In this document: one piece after another, positions 24,305-33,166 of the stretch | Layout of the letters: every line of letters begins with the position of its first letter | How positions within the stretch are numbered: position 1 is the first letter of the stretch | Assembly (NCBI GenBank): GCA_913058495.1 | Contig: CAJXQC010000006.1 | Coordinates: 1-64,000, forward strand | From: an uncultured Balneola sp. | GTDB lineage: Bacteria > Bacteroidota > Rhodothermia > Balneolales > Balneolaceae | Reading direction: 5' to 3' | DNA length: 64,000 nucleotides | Program-made: the position numbers and the translations under genes | The notes under the pieces: generated by a model | Databases searched by the model: none | The model's input: only the letters and a program-made list of their open reading frames with translations | What the model was told of the DNA's origin: nothing

Positions 24305-25159
24305 ATGTATAAGAAGTTATACCTGATTATTATCTATTTGCTCACTGTAAATTGCATATCATCCAGTAATAAGCTGTCAGAAGATTCCGTCTATGACTCC
24401 TTTGGAGTTGTGTATTCTGATATCAATCCTTCTATAGTTTCCGGTTATAAGCTGTTGATTGTAGAGCCGTATTTTTACAGCAAGCAAGATATCATCGAAT
24501 TCCATTCAAGAGGAATAAAGGTAGTAGCTTATCTTTCTTTGGGAGAAGTCAACGAATCCCGAAGATATTTCAGTGATTTCAAAAAGATAGGTTTGATCGG
24601 AAAGAATGAAAATCATGGTTCATACTACATAAATCTTTCCGAGAATAGAATAAAAGAAAAATTTATCTATGAAATTGTTCCGGAGTTACTTTCCTATGGA
24701 TATGATGGTCTTTTTCTGGACACCATAGACGCTGTGGCTCCGTATACACTCAGAAGAAGTATGGAACAGGACATGGTCGATTTGATATCAAGTATAAGAA
24801 CCCGAAACCCTGATAAGTTGCTAATTCAAAATGCAGGTTTATTTCTGTTGGATAAAACAGCGACTTATATTGATGCTGTGACGATTGAAGCTGTAGCTTC
24901 GGGTTATGATTTCGATAAAAGTGAATATCAAATCAAACCGGAAACAGAGTATGAAGAAAGACTTGAATTCATAGATTCTTTACATAATAACTACAAAGTT
25001 CCGTTTCTGATCATAGATTTCGCTGAAAATTACGAAACTTCTTTACAAGTTAAATCCAGATTAGAAGATTCCGGATTACCTTTTTTCATAAGCAATATTG
25101 AATTCCGGGGATTGCCAAACTCTTTAGGTAGATCATCAAAATTAAAGAAGGGAGCATAG
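24305..25159 (+). CDS. GH114/PelA-hydrolase-like lipoprotein (endo-alpha-1,4-galactosaminidase type)
   Basis: A 284-residue protein with a short hydrophobic leader and a Cys at about 17 (LLTVNCISSS), an acceptable but not ideal lipobox. The catalytic barrel follows the GH114 plan: LLIVEPYFYSKQDI, VVAYLSLGEVNESRRYF, SYGYDGLFLDTIDAV, LIQNAGL, DAVTIEAVASGYDF. The acidic residues in GLFLDT and TIEAV sit where PelA-type hydrolases have theirs. In Pseudomonas the equivalent domain is the N-terminal part of PelA (GH166-type) and cuts Pel; here it is a stand-alone gene. It would trim polymer in the periplasm. It is one base from the next gene and 9 from the HD gene. Confidence 0.85.
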   Translation: MYKKLYLIIIYLLTVNCISSSNKLSEDSVYDSFGVVYSDINPSIVSGYKLLIVEPYFYSKQDIIEFHSRGIKVVAYLSLGEVNESRRYFSDFKKIGLIGKNENHGSYYINLSENRIKEKFIYEIVPELLSYGYDGLFLDTIDAVAPYTLRRSMEQDMVDLISSIRTRNPDKLLIQNAGLFLLDKTATYIDAVTIEAVASGYDFDKSEYQIKPETEYEERLEFIDSLHNNYKVPFLIIDFAENYETSLQVKSRLEDSGLPFFISNIEFRGLPNSLGRSSKLKKGA

Positions 25160-25160
25160 T

Positions 25161-27221
25161 ATGCCATATTGGTTGATCGTGTTTCTTTCTATAGCCCGGC
25201 TGGTTCTCTTTTTTGTGATCCTGTTTTCATGGATAGGTCCCAAATTCCTCCCTCATACCAAAAAGTTACATGGAATTGATAAGATGCTTTACAGTTGGAT
25301 CGGTATTGGGGGTACTATTATACTCACAATTTTTATTCTTACGATACTGAATCTGTATGATTTGATTAGCATATTTAGTGTTTTGATTTTGATCCCTATT
25401 CTTATTTCGTTCTTTAAGGAATGGAGAAGTGGAACATCTATCGGATCTATTTTTAAAGTAATAGAGAATAAAATAGTAGCTAATCAAGTAAGGGTTATTG
25501 AATCTATAAAAGTATTTACCTACCAGGGATTAAAAGATAGGTTTTCTGGTAAAAGAGAATTTTCAATTTATGAGAACAGATATAATATTGCTGCTGTAAC
25601 TATTGGTATTATATCTTGTATTGTCCGTGTTATTCCTGTTTTAAAGAATGCGGCACCGTACAGCAGGGCATGGTATTTCGAACTCGATGAAGTCAAGAAT
25701 ATCAGACTTCAGCAATATTTTGGCGAATTGCCAATTCCAAAAGGAATGCACTCTCTAGTTGGTATGTTCAGCAACTTGACACAGGTAGGGCCGGAGCTTG
25801 CTCTTAGTTTATTGGGCAGTTTAACTAGCTTTTTATTGACGATTATAATTTTTTGGCTGATCCGGGAAATCACAAAAGGTAAACGATTAAATGCTGCATT
25901 ATTCGGAGCCAGTATCTTTGCTCTTATTCCTACATTATTAACTCCAATAAGTCTTGAAGCTGAAACCGGAATTAATACAATTCTGTTAGCCCTTTGTTTT
26001 GCTCTTCCAACAGCTTTTATTTTTGTTCGAAACCTCAGGTCAGTTGACAAGGCACCTTGGTTTTATGTGACTATGGGAATTATCGCAACTGCCCTTACTG
26101 ATATATTTGTTCTGTTAATAGTGTTATTGCCTTTTTTGATATATGGATTACTAGCTATTCCCAGAAAGAGATTTGGTATTAACTTGATTAAAATTGTTAC
26201 CTATTTAGTTGTTGTCTTTTCAGTTTCGTTAAGTCCTTATATTATCCATTTGATATTAATGGGGCAGGATATTAATTCATTTTTTGAATTACAGCTTTTA
26301 GACACCCTTATATTTAGTTATTTCCCTTTCTTAATTACTGATATAGAAGCTCTGAGTTCAATATATCTTTATATAACCGGAGGCTTGTTTATTGTCTTTT
26401 TGATCCTTCATTTCGTTCAAAAAAAGAAACGCTTCGCAGATGAATTAGTCTATTTTGCAATGTTCGGTTCGGTGGCTTTTCTGTATTCTTCTCATAACAA
26501 CCTGGATATATCATTTATAGATTTAGATCAGGTTAATGCTTTTTATGCAATTCTTATTTCTGTTTTATGTGGACTGGTTTTCTATGCCTTATATACTATA
26601 ATAGAAGTAGTAATGAATATAAAACATCGTTTCGTTAGCTATAGCCAACCAATCCTAATGGTTTTATTAGTGGGTGGTGGGGTATTCCTTGCCGGTGGAG
26701 TAAATACGGGCAAAACATTGCCACAAACACTGCCGAATGGTTTTTTTGAATCTTACTACAGTATAATCAATGAAAGGCTTCCTTTTACCTATGCAACGGT
26801 AAGTCCTCCTATTGATAATGCATTGTCCAAGAACAGACATTATTTTATGAATTATGATTTCTTTCTAGGAAGCTATGGAAATATAGATTCTCTGTATCAA
26901 GAGTATCTTGAACTTCCCAAAGAGCTCAGGCCTGATACCGCGAATATTCCTCCTGCAAGTATATTCGTTTTTATACAAAAACCACCTTACGAATCAATAC
27001 AGCAAGGAATTTTGTTTGAACCGGGAGAGCAGATGCTGGCATTAAGTGAATGGATTTCTAAATATAACTCATTGCCGGGCAGAGAGGTTCTCATATATAG
27101 AGAAACAGAGGATGCAATAATCTACGAGATAATAAATCAGAAAGACGGATCTAACATAGGTGATATTTTGATGAATATTTACCCAAAAGAGGAAGGGCGT
27201 GCGGCTAAGCTATTTAAATAA
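25161..27221 (+). CDS. Polytopic membrane protein, GT-C-like
   Basis: A 686-residue protein with roughly 13 membrane segments over residues 1-520 and a C-terminal soluble domain of about 150 residues on the outer side (ESYYSIINERLPFTYATV ... ASIFVFIQKPPYESIQQGIL). After the fourth helix an acidic loop reads RAWYFELDEVKNIRLQQYFG, reminiscent of the first periplasmic loop of GT-C transferases, where an Asp/Glu acts in catalysis. Canonical Pel operons have no such protein; PelE, which has two helices plus TPRs, is missing here. It may modify the polymer, supply lipid-linked sugar, or serve as an assembly subunit. The family is not firmly recognised. Its end overlaps the next gene by 23 bases. 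Confidence 0.7.
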   Translation: MPYWLIVFLSIARLVLFFVILFSWIGPKFLPHTKKLHGIDKMLYSWIGIGGTIILTIFILTILNLYDLISIFSVLILIPILISFFKEWRSGTSIGSIFKVIENKIVANQVRVIESIKVFTYQGLKDRFSGKREFSIYENRYNIAAVTIGIISCIVRVIPVLKNAAPYSRAWYFELDEVKNIRLQQYFGELPIPKGMHSLVGMFSNLTQVGPELALSLLGSLTSFLLTIIIFWLIREITKGKRLNAALFGASIFALIPTLLTPISLEAETGINTILLALCFALPTAFIFVRNLRSVDKAPWFYVTMGIIATALTDIFVLLIVLLPFLIYGLLAIPRKRFGINLIKIVTYLVVVFSVSLSPYIIHLILMGQDINSFFELQLLDTLIFSYFPFLITDIEALSSIYLYITGGLFIVFLILHFVQKKKRFADELVYFAMFGSVAFLYSSHNNLDISFIDLDQVNAFYAILISVLCGLVFYALYTIIEVVMNIKHRFVSYSQPILMVLLVGGGVFLAGGVNTGKTLPQTLPNGFFESYYSIINERLPFTYATVSPPIDNALSKNRHYFMNYDFFLGSYGNIDSLYQEYLELPKELRPDTANIPPASIFVFIQKPPYESIQQGILFEPGEQMLALSEWISKYNSLPGREVLIYRETEDAIIYEIINQKDGSNIGDILMNIYPKEEGRAAKLFK

Positions 27222-30200
27222 ATACTTACTTAGTTCATTACTATTTCTTGTTTTAATGGTTCTAAATAAGCCGTTAAATGCACAAAATGAGATAGCGCCA
27301 ATTATAATTCTGCATAGTTCGTCTGATGAGTTTTCTACTGAAGTTACAAGCGAGTTGATTGAAGCATTTAAATATCCGGAATTCAAGTATGAAATCCTGG
27401 ATCTGGATAAATCCAAAAATATTCCAATAGATAAAAAAACCAATCTTCTTATCAATACCAGTTCGAATATAACTTCAATAGATGATAAAGAGCTAAACAA
27501 GATCATAGACTATTTAGGTAAGGGTGGTAAAATGATCTTTTTTGGTACTGTAACAGATGAAAGATTTGCATATATCCAAGGGATAAAGGCCGGAGCCGAT
27601 TATAGCATTGATCAGACAGTTCGTGGAATTAAAGGAGTTGAAAATATATTTCCTGGTTATAAAGGAATGGAGTTTTATTCAAATTTCAGCATTCCTCATA
27701 ATCGGTTAAAGAAGAGCAGTTTTACTGATCAAATTAGAGTACTTGCAACTGCTGTAACCGACGAGGATTACCCTATACTTTTTGAAAATAGTATTGGGCT
27801 TGGAACTGTAATGGTATTTAATAGTTATGTGCTTTATGAAAAAGACTACAGAGGGTTAATGTTTTCCTCCGTAATTAAAATGTTACCACATTTACCATAC
27901 AGAAATGCAAATGTGGGTACTATTTTTCTGGATGATTTTCCTGCCCCGCTTTATAATACTAAGTTAGAACCTATTGCTACAGAATACGATGTAGAGCAAG
28001 CAGACTTTGTCGCAAATATTTGGTGGCCGGATATGCAAAAACTTGCTGATTCTTTGTTGATCACATACTCAGCCATGACTGCATTTAATTATAATGCAAA
28101 TATAGTACCTCCATTCGATTACATAGAGTGGACATCAGCAACCATAAGAAGAAAGAATCGGCTAGTTAAAGCGAGTGTTTATCTGGCTCAGGATATTGCT
28201 GAGTCCAGGCATGAACTAGCGTTTCATGGCTATAACCATTTTTCATTATTGAATGAAGAATGGGATTCTAATTCATCGTTTATGGAATCAGCTTTAAACT
28301 CGGTTAAAAAGAGATGGAGAGTTGATGATCTTGGGCTGCTTCCAATAACCTATGTCCCTCCAACTAATTTTATTGATTCAACCGGAATACAGGCTTTAAC
28401 AAGAGCTATGCCCTCGATAAAAGTTCTTAGTTCTTTATATCTGGGAGAAAAAGAATATGGAGGAGCCAGAGGTTTTGGCCCGGACCCATATTCAGATAAA
28501 TTATTTAATTACCCAAGGATATCAAGTGGGTTCAATATAGAAGGGAATTCAGTTTTTAATCAGCATAGTATGCAGCTACTCACCGGGGTTTGGAATCATT
28601 TTGTTCATCCCGATGATGTATTTCAAGTTGTTCAACGAGAAGCAGATGCGTTTGAAAGCAGAAACTCTGATAATCTAGGCTGGAGATCTACTCCGGATAC
28701 TACCACTTCACTCTATCAGGAGTTTCTTAAAAGATTAAGCCATACAAAAAAACAGTATCCTTTTTTACGATTGGTTTCTGCAGACTATGGAGCAAATATA
28801 GCTCAAGATTGGTTGAATGCAGATTCTGAATATCTGGAAACGGATGATCAGTATCTTGTGAATGTAATACCGCCTGATACTTATAAATCATCCAGTGAAG
28901 ACAAAGAAGAGAAGTATTGGTTTATGTATGTGCCAAGAGAAGACCGGTCTGATATTGAAAAGCATTTAAGTAAAATAGTAGATGGGTATACTTTTTCAAG
29001 GTTTTGGGATGGCTATCTTTTTCATTTTTATTCGAAAAAGAATCTGATAAATATTCCTAAGCCAAAATCACTTAACAGAACTTCCAGAGAGCTGGAATCA
29101 GGTTTAGCATTGGCGAAAAATAGATTTAATACTTATCTGACAAATCCTTTTTATTTAGCTGCTTCATCTGTAACGGTTGAGCCTGAAATTACCTTTGAGC
29201 AACAACTTTCGGATGCGATAAACAGATATTTACGAAGTCCTAAAAGCATTCAGGCTCAGGAAGAGTTAATTGAACTTAGTATTGAAAATGATGAAGCAAT
29301 GCGTGCAATTCAAATTCTTGAGTTCAGGTTAAAGTCTACTCCTGACTGGCGAAAAAGTGACATAGATCGATTGGTCACTTACTATGGATTTGAAAGTGCT
29401 TATACAAGAGCTGAGAACTTTCTGGAAGAGCTCTGGAGAAAATACGGTGACGAGAAGGTTATTCTTTTAAAAAACAGAGTAGCTGAACAGCTTGGTTTAT
29501 ACTCACCTGAATTTGTAAAGAGGTGGAGACTAAGAGAAATTGAAATTTATGGTGAAACGAATGAAACAGTTCTTGCTTATGTAAATGCTGTTGAAAGTGC
29601 TGAAACCTGGCCGGAGATAAAGCAAAGGTTAAGAAGTCTGATAAATATCGATCCGCGAAATGATAGCTTGTACGCATATACAATTCAAAGATCGTTTTAT
29701 TATGAATCAGCAGATAGCACCATTGCATTGCTGGAAGAGTTTCCTGAGTGGTCTCATAATCAGTTAAATGAATTTGCGGGGCAATTTGCTAGCATATACG
29801 GTTATCAGCTTTTTGATTACGATAAAGCTTTGTATTGGGCAGAACGATCAGATAGTATCTCAAACCGAACTAAATTAGAATGGATAGCTCAACAAAATGA
29901 ACTGGATCAATTTTATGCTATTAGTAAGGATTATTTACGGAATAACCCCGGTAACGATTCCTTAAGGGTGTTTGCAGGTACAACTCTCTATTATCTTGGC
30001 TTTAAAGAAAGAGGATATGAAATCATGTATCCTTTATTCGGTAGAGGAAAGAGTACCGAAACCGAAGCTCATCAGTTGATAGAAGAGGAATTTAAATTTA
30101 TCACTTATAAAGACAAGAAAAATCTTTTCAGAAGATACCCGAACTTCTTCTCAGAGAAGGAAGAAAAGATATTTAAAACTGATCTACGATGGAATGAAGG

Positions 30201-31086
30201 AGTAAGAGCATCTTTGTTTGGTGAATATTTCTCTGACAATTTTGATAATCAATCTGCCAGAGGAGGAGTGTCGGTACAATTTGGGAACAGATTGGATAAA
30301 TCTCACTTATTTAAATTGGAAGATATTTATGTAAATGACAGAGTGGGGAACCAGAATTTCTTTTCTAACTTTACAGGTATTGGATATGAATTTGAGAACA
30401 GAAAAGAAGATTATAGCCGTGTCTTTAGATTTGGTCCATCTCTATTTTATGGGGAGGAAGGTATTCTGGGAGAAGCTTTTGTTTCCTATTCAATAAGCTA
30501 TGATTCTACATTTACGGCACTTAACTTGTCGATTGAACCTGAGTTTACCCGCCAGGCTATTGTACAGGATATCTATAAATTGAAGGGCGAATTCTATAGA
30601 GAAGATCCCTGGTTAAAAAATAAATTCCTGACAACGGTGTCCGGATCGGGACAGGTTTATACAAATGAAGTGTTCGATTATTCTGTAACGGGAAGAGGTT
30701 ACATCCAGCCTTGGGGAACTCCATTCAGAGGAAGATTGATTGGAGAGTTAGGTTGGCAAGATGCTTCAAAAAGCTTCCCGAATGCTGAACCATTTTTTAC
30801 TCAGGATAATTATTTGCTGAAGGGTTTAGGTTTTGATTTAAGATACCGAAGTCCTAATGATTTTAGCTATGATTCTTTATTTGAATTAGAATTAATGGGA
30901 AAACATGCCTCAACGGATGGGTACTTCTTAACAGGACGTGCAAATGTGGAACATAAATTTAAAAAGTTTTGGCAGATAAAAGTGGGTACTGAGTTTTCAA
31001 CAAGTTCTGTATATCAGTCAAATAGAATATTCTTTACCATTTCTCATTTTTTTAAATACAAGCTAAAACGTCCCGAACAAAAATAA
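27199..31086 (+). CDS. DUF2194 deacetylase-like + TPR + outer-membrane barrel fusion (PelA-PelB-like)
   Basis: A 1295-residue protein with a signal peptide (residues 8-28, LLSSLLFLVLMVLNKPLNAQ). Residues about 28-230 look like a Rossmann/reductase-like segment (IIILHSSSDEFSTE ... KMIFFGTVTDERFAYIQGIK). Residues about 237-630 match the DUF2194/polysaccharide-deacetylase plan: metal Asp in NVGTIFLDDFPAP and the H-x3-H zinc pair in HELAFHGYNHFSL (342-346), then VWNHFVHPDDVF. Residues about 665-990 are helical repeats of TPR type. From about 997 to the end the chain alternates like a beta-barrel and closes with FFTISHFFKYKL. In Pseudomonas these activities are on two proteins: PelA (deacetylase) and PelB (TPR plus porin), which bind each other. 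Here they are one chain, apparently joining modification to export. Confidence 0.83.
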   Translation: MRLSYLNKYLLSSLLFLVLMVLNKPLNAQNEIAPIIILHSSSDEFSTEVTSELIEAFKYPEFKYEILDLDKSKNIPIDKKTNLLINTSSNITSIDDKELNKIIDYLGKGGKMIFFGTVTDERFAYIQGIKAGADYSIDQTVRGIKGVENIFPGYKGMEFYSNFSIPHNRLKKSSFTDQIRVLATAVTDEDYPILFENSIGLGTVMVFNSYVLYEKDYRGLMFSSVIKMLPHLPYRNANVGTIFLDDFPAPLYNTKLEPIATEYDVEQADFVANIWWPDMQKLADSLLITYSAMTAFNYNANIVPPFDYIEWTSATIRRKNRLVKASVYLAQDIAESRHELAFHGYNHFSLLNEEWDSNSSFMESALNSVKKRWRVDDLGLLPITYVPPTNFIDSTGIQALTRAMPSIKVLSSLYLGEKEYGGARGFGPDPYSDKLFNYPRISSGFNIEGNSVFNQHSMQLLTGVWNHFVHPDDVFQVVQREADAFESRNSDNLGWRSTPDTTTSLYQEFLKRLSHTKKQYPFLRLVSADYGANIAQDWLNADSEYLETDDQYLVNVIPPDTYKSSSEDKEEKYWFMYVPREDRSDIEKHLSKIVDGYTFSRFWDGYLFHFYSKKNLINIPKPKSLNRTSRELESGLALAKNRFNTYLTNPFYLAASSVTVEPEITFEQQLSDAINRYLRSPKSIQAQEELIELSIENDEAMRAIQILEFRLKSTPDWRKSDIDRLVTYYGFESAYTRAENFLEELWRKYGDEKVILLKNRVAEQLGLYSPEFVKRWRLREIEIYGETNETVLAYVNAVESAETWPEIKQRLRSLINIDPRNDSLYAYTIQRSFYYESADSTIALLEEFPEWSHNQLNEFAGQFASIYGYQLFDYDKALYWAERSDSISNRTKLEWIAQQNELDQFYAISKDYLRNNPGNDSLRVFAGTTLYYLGFKERGYEIMYPLFGRGKSTETEAHQLIEEEFKFITYKDKKNLFRRYPNFFSEKEEKIFKTDLRWNEGVRASLFGEYFSDNFDNQSARGGVSVQFGNRLDKSHLFKLEDIYVNDRVGNQNFFSNFTGIGYEFENRKEDYSRVFRFGPSLFYGEEGILGEAFVSYSISYDSTFTALNLSIEPEFTRQAIVQDIYKLKGEFYREDPWLKNKFLTTVSGSGQVYTNEVFDYSVTGRGYIQPWGTPFRGRLIGELGWQDASKSFPNAEPFFTQDNYLLKGLGFDLRYRSPNDFSYDSLFELELMGKHASTDGYFLTGRANVEHKFKKFWQIKVGTEFSTSSVYQSNRIFFTISHFFKYKLKRPEQK

Positions 31087-31107
31087 TTCAGAAGCGTATA
31101 TTTCTTC

Positions 31108-31425
31108 ATGAAAAAAATCAGACCACATATTGAGTGGGTTGCATTCACTACAGGGTTGGTTCTTATGGCTATGATGGACCCTTTGAGTTCCGGGACTTCA
31201 TTGTGCTTTTTTGAATTTGTTGGAATCGAATTTTGCCCGGGAGAGGGGTTGGGACATTCCATTGCCTGGATATTCAGAGGAGAGTTTGAAAATGCTGTAA
31301 GCGCGAATCTTTTTGGCATACCCGCCGTACTCATTTTGAGTTTGAGAATTCTACAGATCTGGAAAGATCTTTATATAAATAAAACTACTACACAAAAAGG
31401 ACATACAGATGGCAGAAGTTTATGA
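31108..31425 (+). CDS. DUF2752 membrane protein
   Basis: A 105-residue protein with two membrane segments (VAFTTGLVLMAMMDPL; LFGIPAVLILSLRILQIW) and the DUF2752 core FCPGEGLGHSIAWIFRGEFE, then NLFGIP. Typical members have C-P-(G/T)-C-G-x-T-R-A; here the second Cys is replaced (CPGEGLGHS), so a metal or disulfide role is unlikely. The function is unknown. It follows the barrel gene by 21 bases and overlaps the TM2 gene by 17, so it is probably carried on the Pel-like transcript, though not known as a Pel component. Confidence 0.85.
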   Translation: MKKIRPHIEWVAFTTGLVLMAMMDPLSSGTSLCFFEFVGIEFCPGEGLGHSIAWIFRGEFENAVSANLFGIPAVLILSLRILQIWKDLYINKTTTQKGHTDGRSL

Positions 31426-31750
31426 TTTTATACCTGAAGCAGAAGGAGATGAAGCTCTTTATTTAGCCAAACTTCTGACTTCATTAGATGATGAGAATAA
31501 AAAAAGGTTCTCTAATGTATACAGATCCAGAAGAAAAGATCCACAGACTGTTCTAATACTTTGTCTGTTAGGATTTTTAGGCCTTGCCGGAGTACACAGA
31601 TTTATATTAAATCAGATAGGAATGGGAATTTTATACTTCTTTACAGCAGGCCTGTGCTTTATTGGAGTGATCGTTGACCTGGTTAATTATAAGGATCTCA
31701 CTTTTCAGTATAACAGGAAAGTTGCTCAGGAAGTCAGATCCCTTTTATAA
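31409..31750 (+). CDS. TM2 domain-containing membrane protein
   Basis: A 113-residue protein. The first 50 residues are a soluble acidic helix-rich part (EAEGDEALYLAKLLTSLDDE, then KKRFSNVYRSRRKDP). The rest is a TM2 domain with two helices joined by a short turn: LILCLLGFLGLAGVHRFILN, then GMGILYFFTAGLCFIGVIVD. The G-x-x-G-x-H-R-F motif is intact. The function of bacterial TM2 proteins is unclear. It is the last gene of the run; its stop region overlaps the convergent DUF5777 gene by 6 bases, which leaves no room for a separate terminator. Confidence 0.88.
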   Translation: MAEVYDFIPEAEGDEALYLAKLLTSLDDENKKRFSNVYRSRRKDPQTVLILCLLGFLGLAGVHRFILNQIGMGILYFFTAGLCFIGVIVDLVNYKDLTFQYNRKVAQEVRSLL

Positions 31751-32602
31751 AAGCCCGAAAATACGATTTACATTAAACCCGAATCTGAAATTAGGTTCAA
31801 AAAAATTAGTCTCGGTTCGGGTTAATAAGTGCTGTTCGGTAAACCATCTGCCGGACATAAAGAACATTTGAAAGACATGACCACCGGTCTCTAATTCGTA
31901 GACCAAAGCAGCGTGGTTTTTTGTATCTGAAATTTTATCTCCGATTACAGGGAGATACTCGAATGAAATAGACTTTCTTTCATTGATTTTAAATCTGCCG
32001 GCAAATCCCAGACCATAAACGGTATTATATAATTCAGAATCTGCTTCTCTTTGAACCACCGTATTAAAGTGAGAGACCATAGGGGAAACCTGAAAGCTAA
32101 AATTATCGCTGAATTTACGAGCTATCATAACCGAACCCAGATAATTCAGTCTTTCCTGAACTGTTAATCCGAAAGATTCTTTTTGAGTTCTGATTCCCAT
32201 ATTTCCTTTTAGTACAACCGAAACAGGCACTCTATCCAGTTTTGTTTGATGAAGGATCCTGTAATCGATCGAAAAATCAATGTTGTCTTCACGGCTGGTT
32301 CGGCCAATTCCGATGTTAAGATTATCAGTAAGTCCGTATCCAAAAGCGATCCGAACATTAGCTCCTTCATCAACTCCGAAAAAAGTATCTATTCCACCGC
32401 GAACATCACCGAAATTGTGCTGTATCATACTATTCAGATCACCTTTACCTAAAAGTTGAACAGTCCCTAAACCGGCTATGTTTTTTGTGAGAAATGTTTC
32501 TTCAACCGGCCCATCAGGATTTGCTCTCACTCGTTCCATTTGAGCTTGCAATAAAGAAACAGTGCAAATTGAAATTAGTACTGTAATAAAGAATGTTCTC
32601 AT
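31745..32602 (-). CDS. DUF5777-family beta-barrel protein
   Basis: A 285-residue protein with a signal peptide (FFITVLISICTVSLLQAQ). The mature chain is an outer-membrane barrel type with features of the DUF5777 family: GTVQLLGKGDLNSMIQHNFG, then FFGVDEGANVRIAFGYGLTD, RTSREDNIDFSIDYRIL, and a C-terminal HVFQMFFMSGRWFTEQHLLT. Such proteins often sit beside a YceI-like protein and a c-type cytochrome in this phylum, as they do here (gaps of 3 and 15 bases). The role is unknown, possibly electron-transfer related. The last residues form a strand without the usual C-terminal aromatic. Confidence 0.85.
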   Translation of the reverse strand: MRTFFITVLISICTVSLLQAQMERVRANPDGPVEETFLTKNIAGLGTVQLLGKGDLNSMIQHNFGDVRGGIDTFFGVDEGANVRIAFGYGLTDNLNIGIGRTSREDNIDFSIDYRILHQTKLDRVPVSVVLKGNMGIRTQKESFGLTVQERLNYLGSVMIARKFSDNFSFQVSPMVSHFNTVVQREADSELYNTVYGLGFAGRFKINERKSISFEYLPVIGDKISDTKNHAALVYELETGGHVFQMFFMSGRWFTEQHLLTRTETNFFEPNFRFGFNVNRIFGLL

Positions 32603-32605
32603 TGT

Positions 32606-33151
32606 TTATCCATCTACGGGTTTTAGCAAAGCATCAATTTTAATTTCCTGATTTTCATCCACTTTAATGAATAAGATCTTGGGTGGTTCTATTTTGTAGT
32701 CTAACAAGCTTAAAATCCAACCGGCTGTTACATGTAAACCAGTATCTTTCATTTGTAATGTGCCTTCCACTTCAATTTCTTTTTCTTCGCCATGAATTTT
32801 AAAAGTCCCTTTTACAATGACATCCTGAACAGAAGAAGATTCCGGATCAAAATCTGTTACCAACTTTCCAAAGAATTCGGCAAAAGGATACTTTTTAGTT
32901 TCTAAAGTAAGCTTCATATCCTTATCACGTTTCCCATTTCCGGTATCTAAAGTTTCCAGATCTATATAGAAGTCGATAGTTTTTTCATCCAGATTAATAA
33001 GACCAACAAGGCTCTCAGAATTTCCTTCGAAATTGTGTAAAGGAACTTTAGAATAGAATGTGGCTTTACCTTCTTCAGTTTTAAAGCTTTGACCAAAGCT
33101 TAAGCCGGCCGTAAATAAAACCAAAAAAGCTGAAAGAAATAATTTTTTCAT
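32606..33151 (-). CDS. YceI-family periplasmic protein
   Basis: A 181-residue protein with a signal peptide (LFLSAFLVLFTAGLSFGQ) and a lipocalin-like YceI fold: GKATFYSKVPLHNFEGNSES, then TIDFYIDLETLDTGNGKRDK, KLTLETKKYPFAEFFGKLV, VKGTFKIHGEEKEIEVEGTL. YceI proteins bind isoprenoid chains such as quinone-like molecules in the periplasm. The G-x-G-x-R-D/ M-x-x-x-L-(E/D)-x-x-x-(Y/F)-P pattern is kept. It is the middle gene of a three-gene unit with the cytochrome-like lipoprotein and the DUF5777 barrel. Confidence 0.92.
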   Translation of the reverse strand: MKKLFLSAFLVLFTAGLSFGQSFKTEEGKATFYSKVPLHNFEGNSESLVGLINLDEKTIDFYIDLETLDTGNGKRDKDMKLTLETKKYPFAEFFGKLVTDFDPESSSVQDVIVKGTFKIHGEEKEIEVEGTLQMKDTGLHVTAGWILSLLDYKIEPPKILFIKVDENQEIKIDALLKPVDG

Positions 33152-33166
33152 AATTCAATACCTAAT

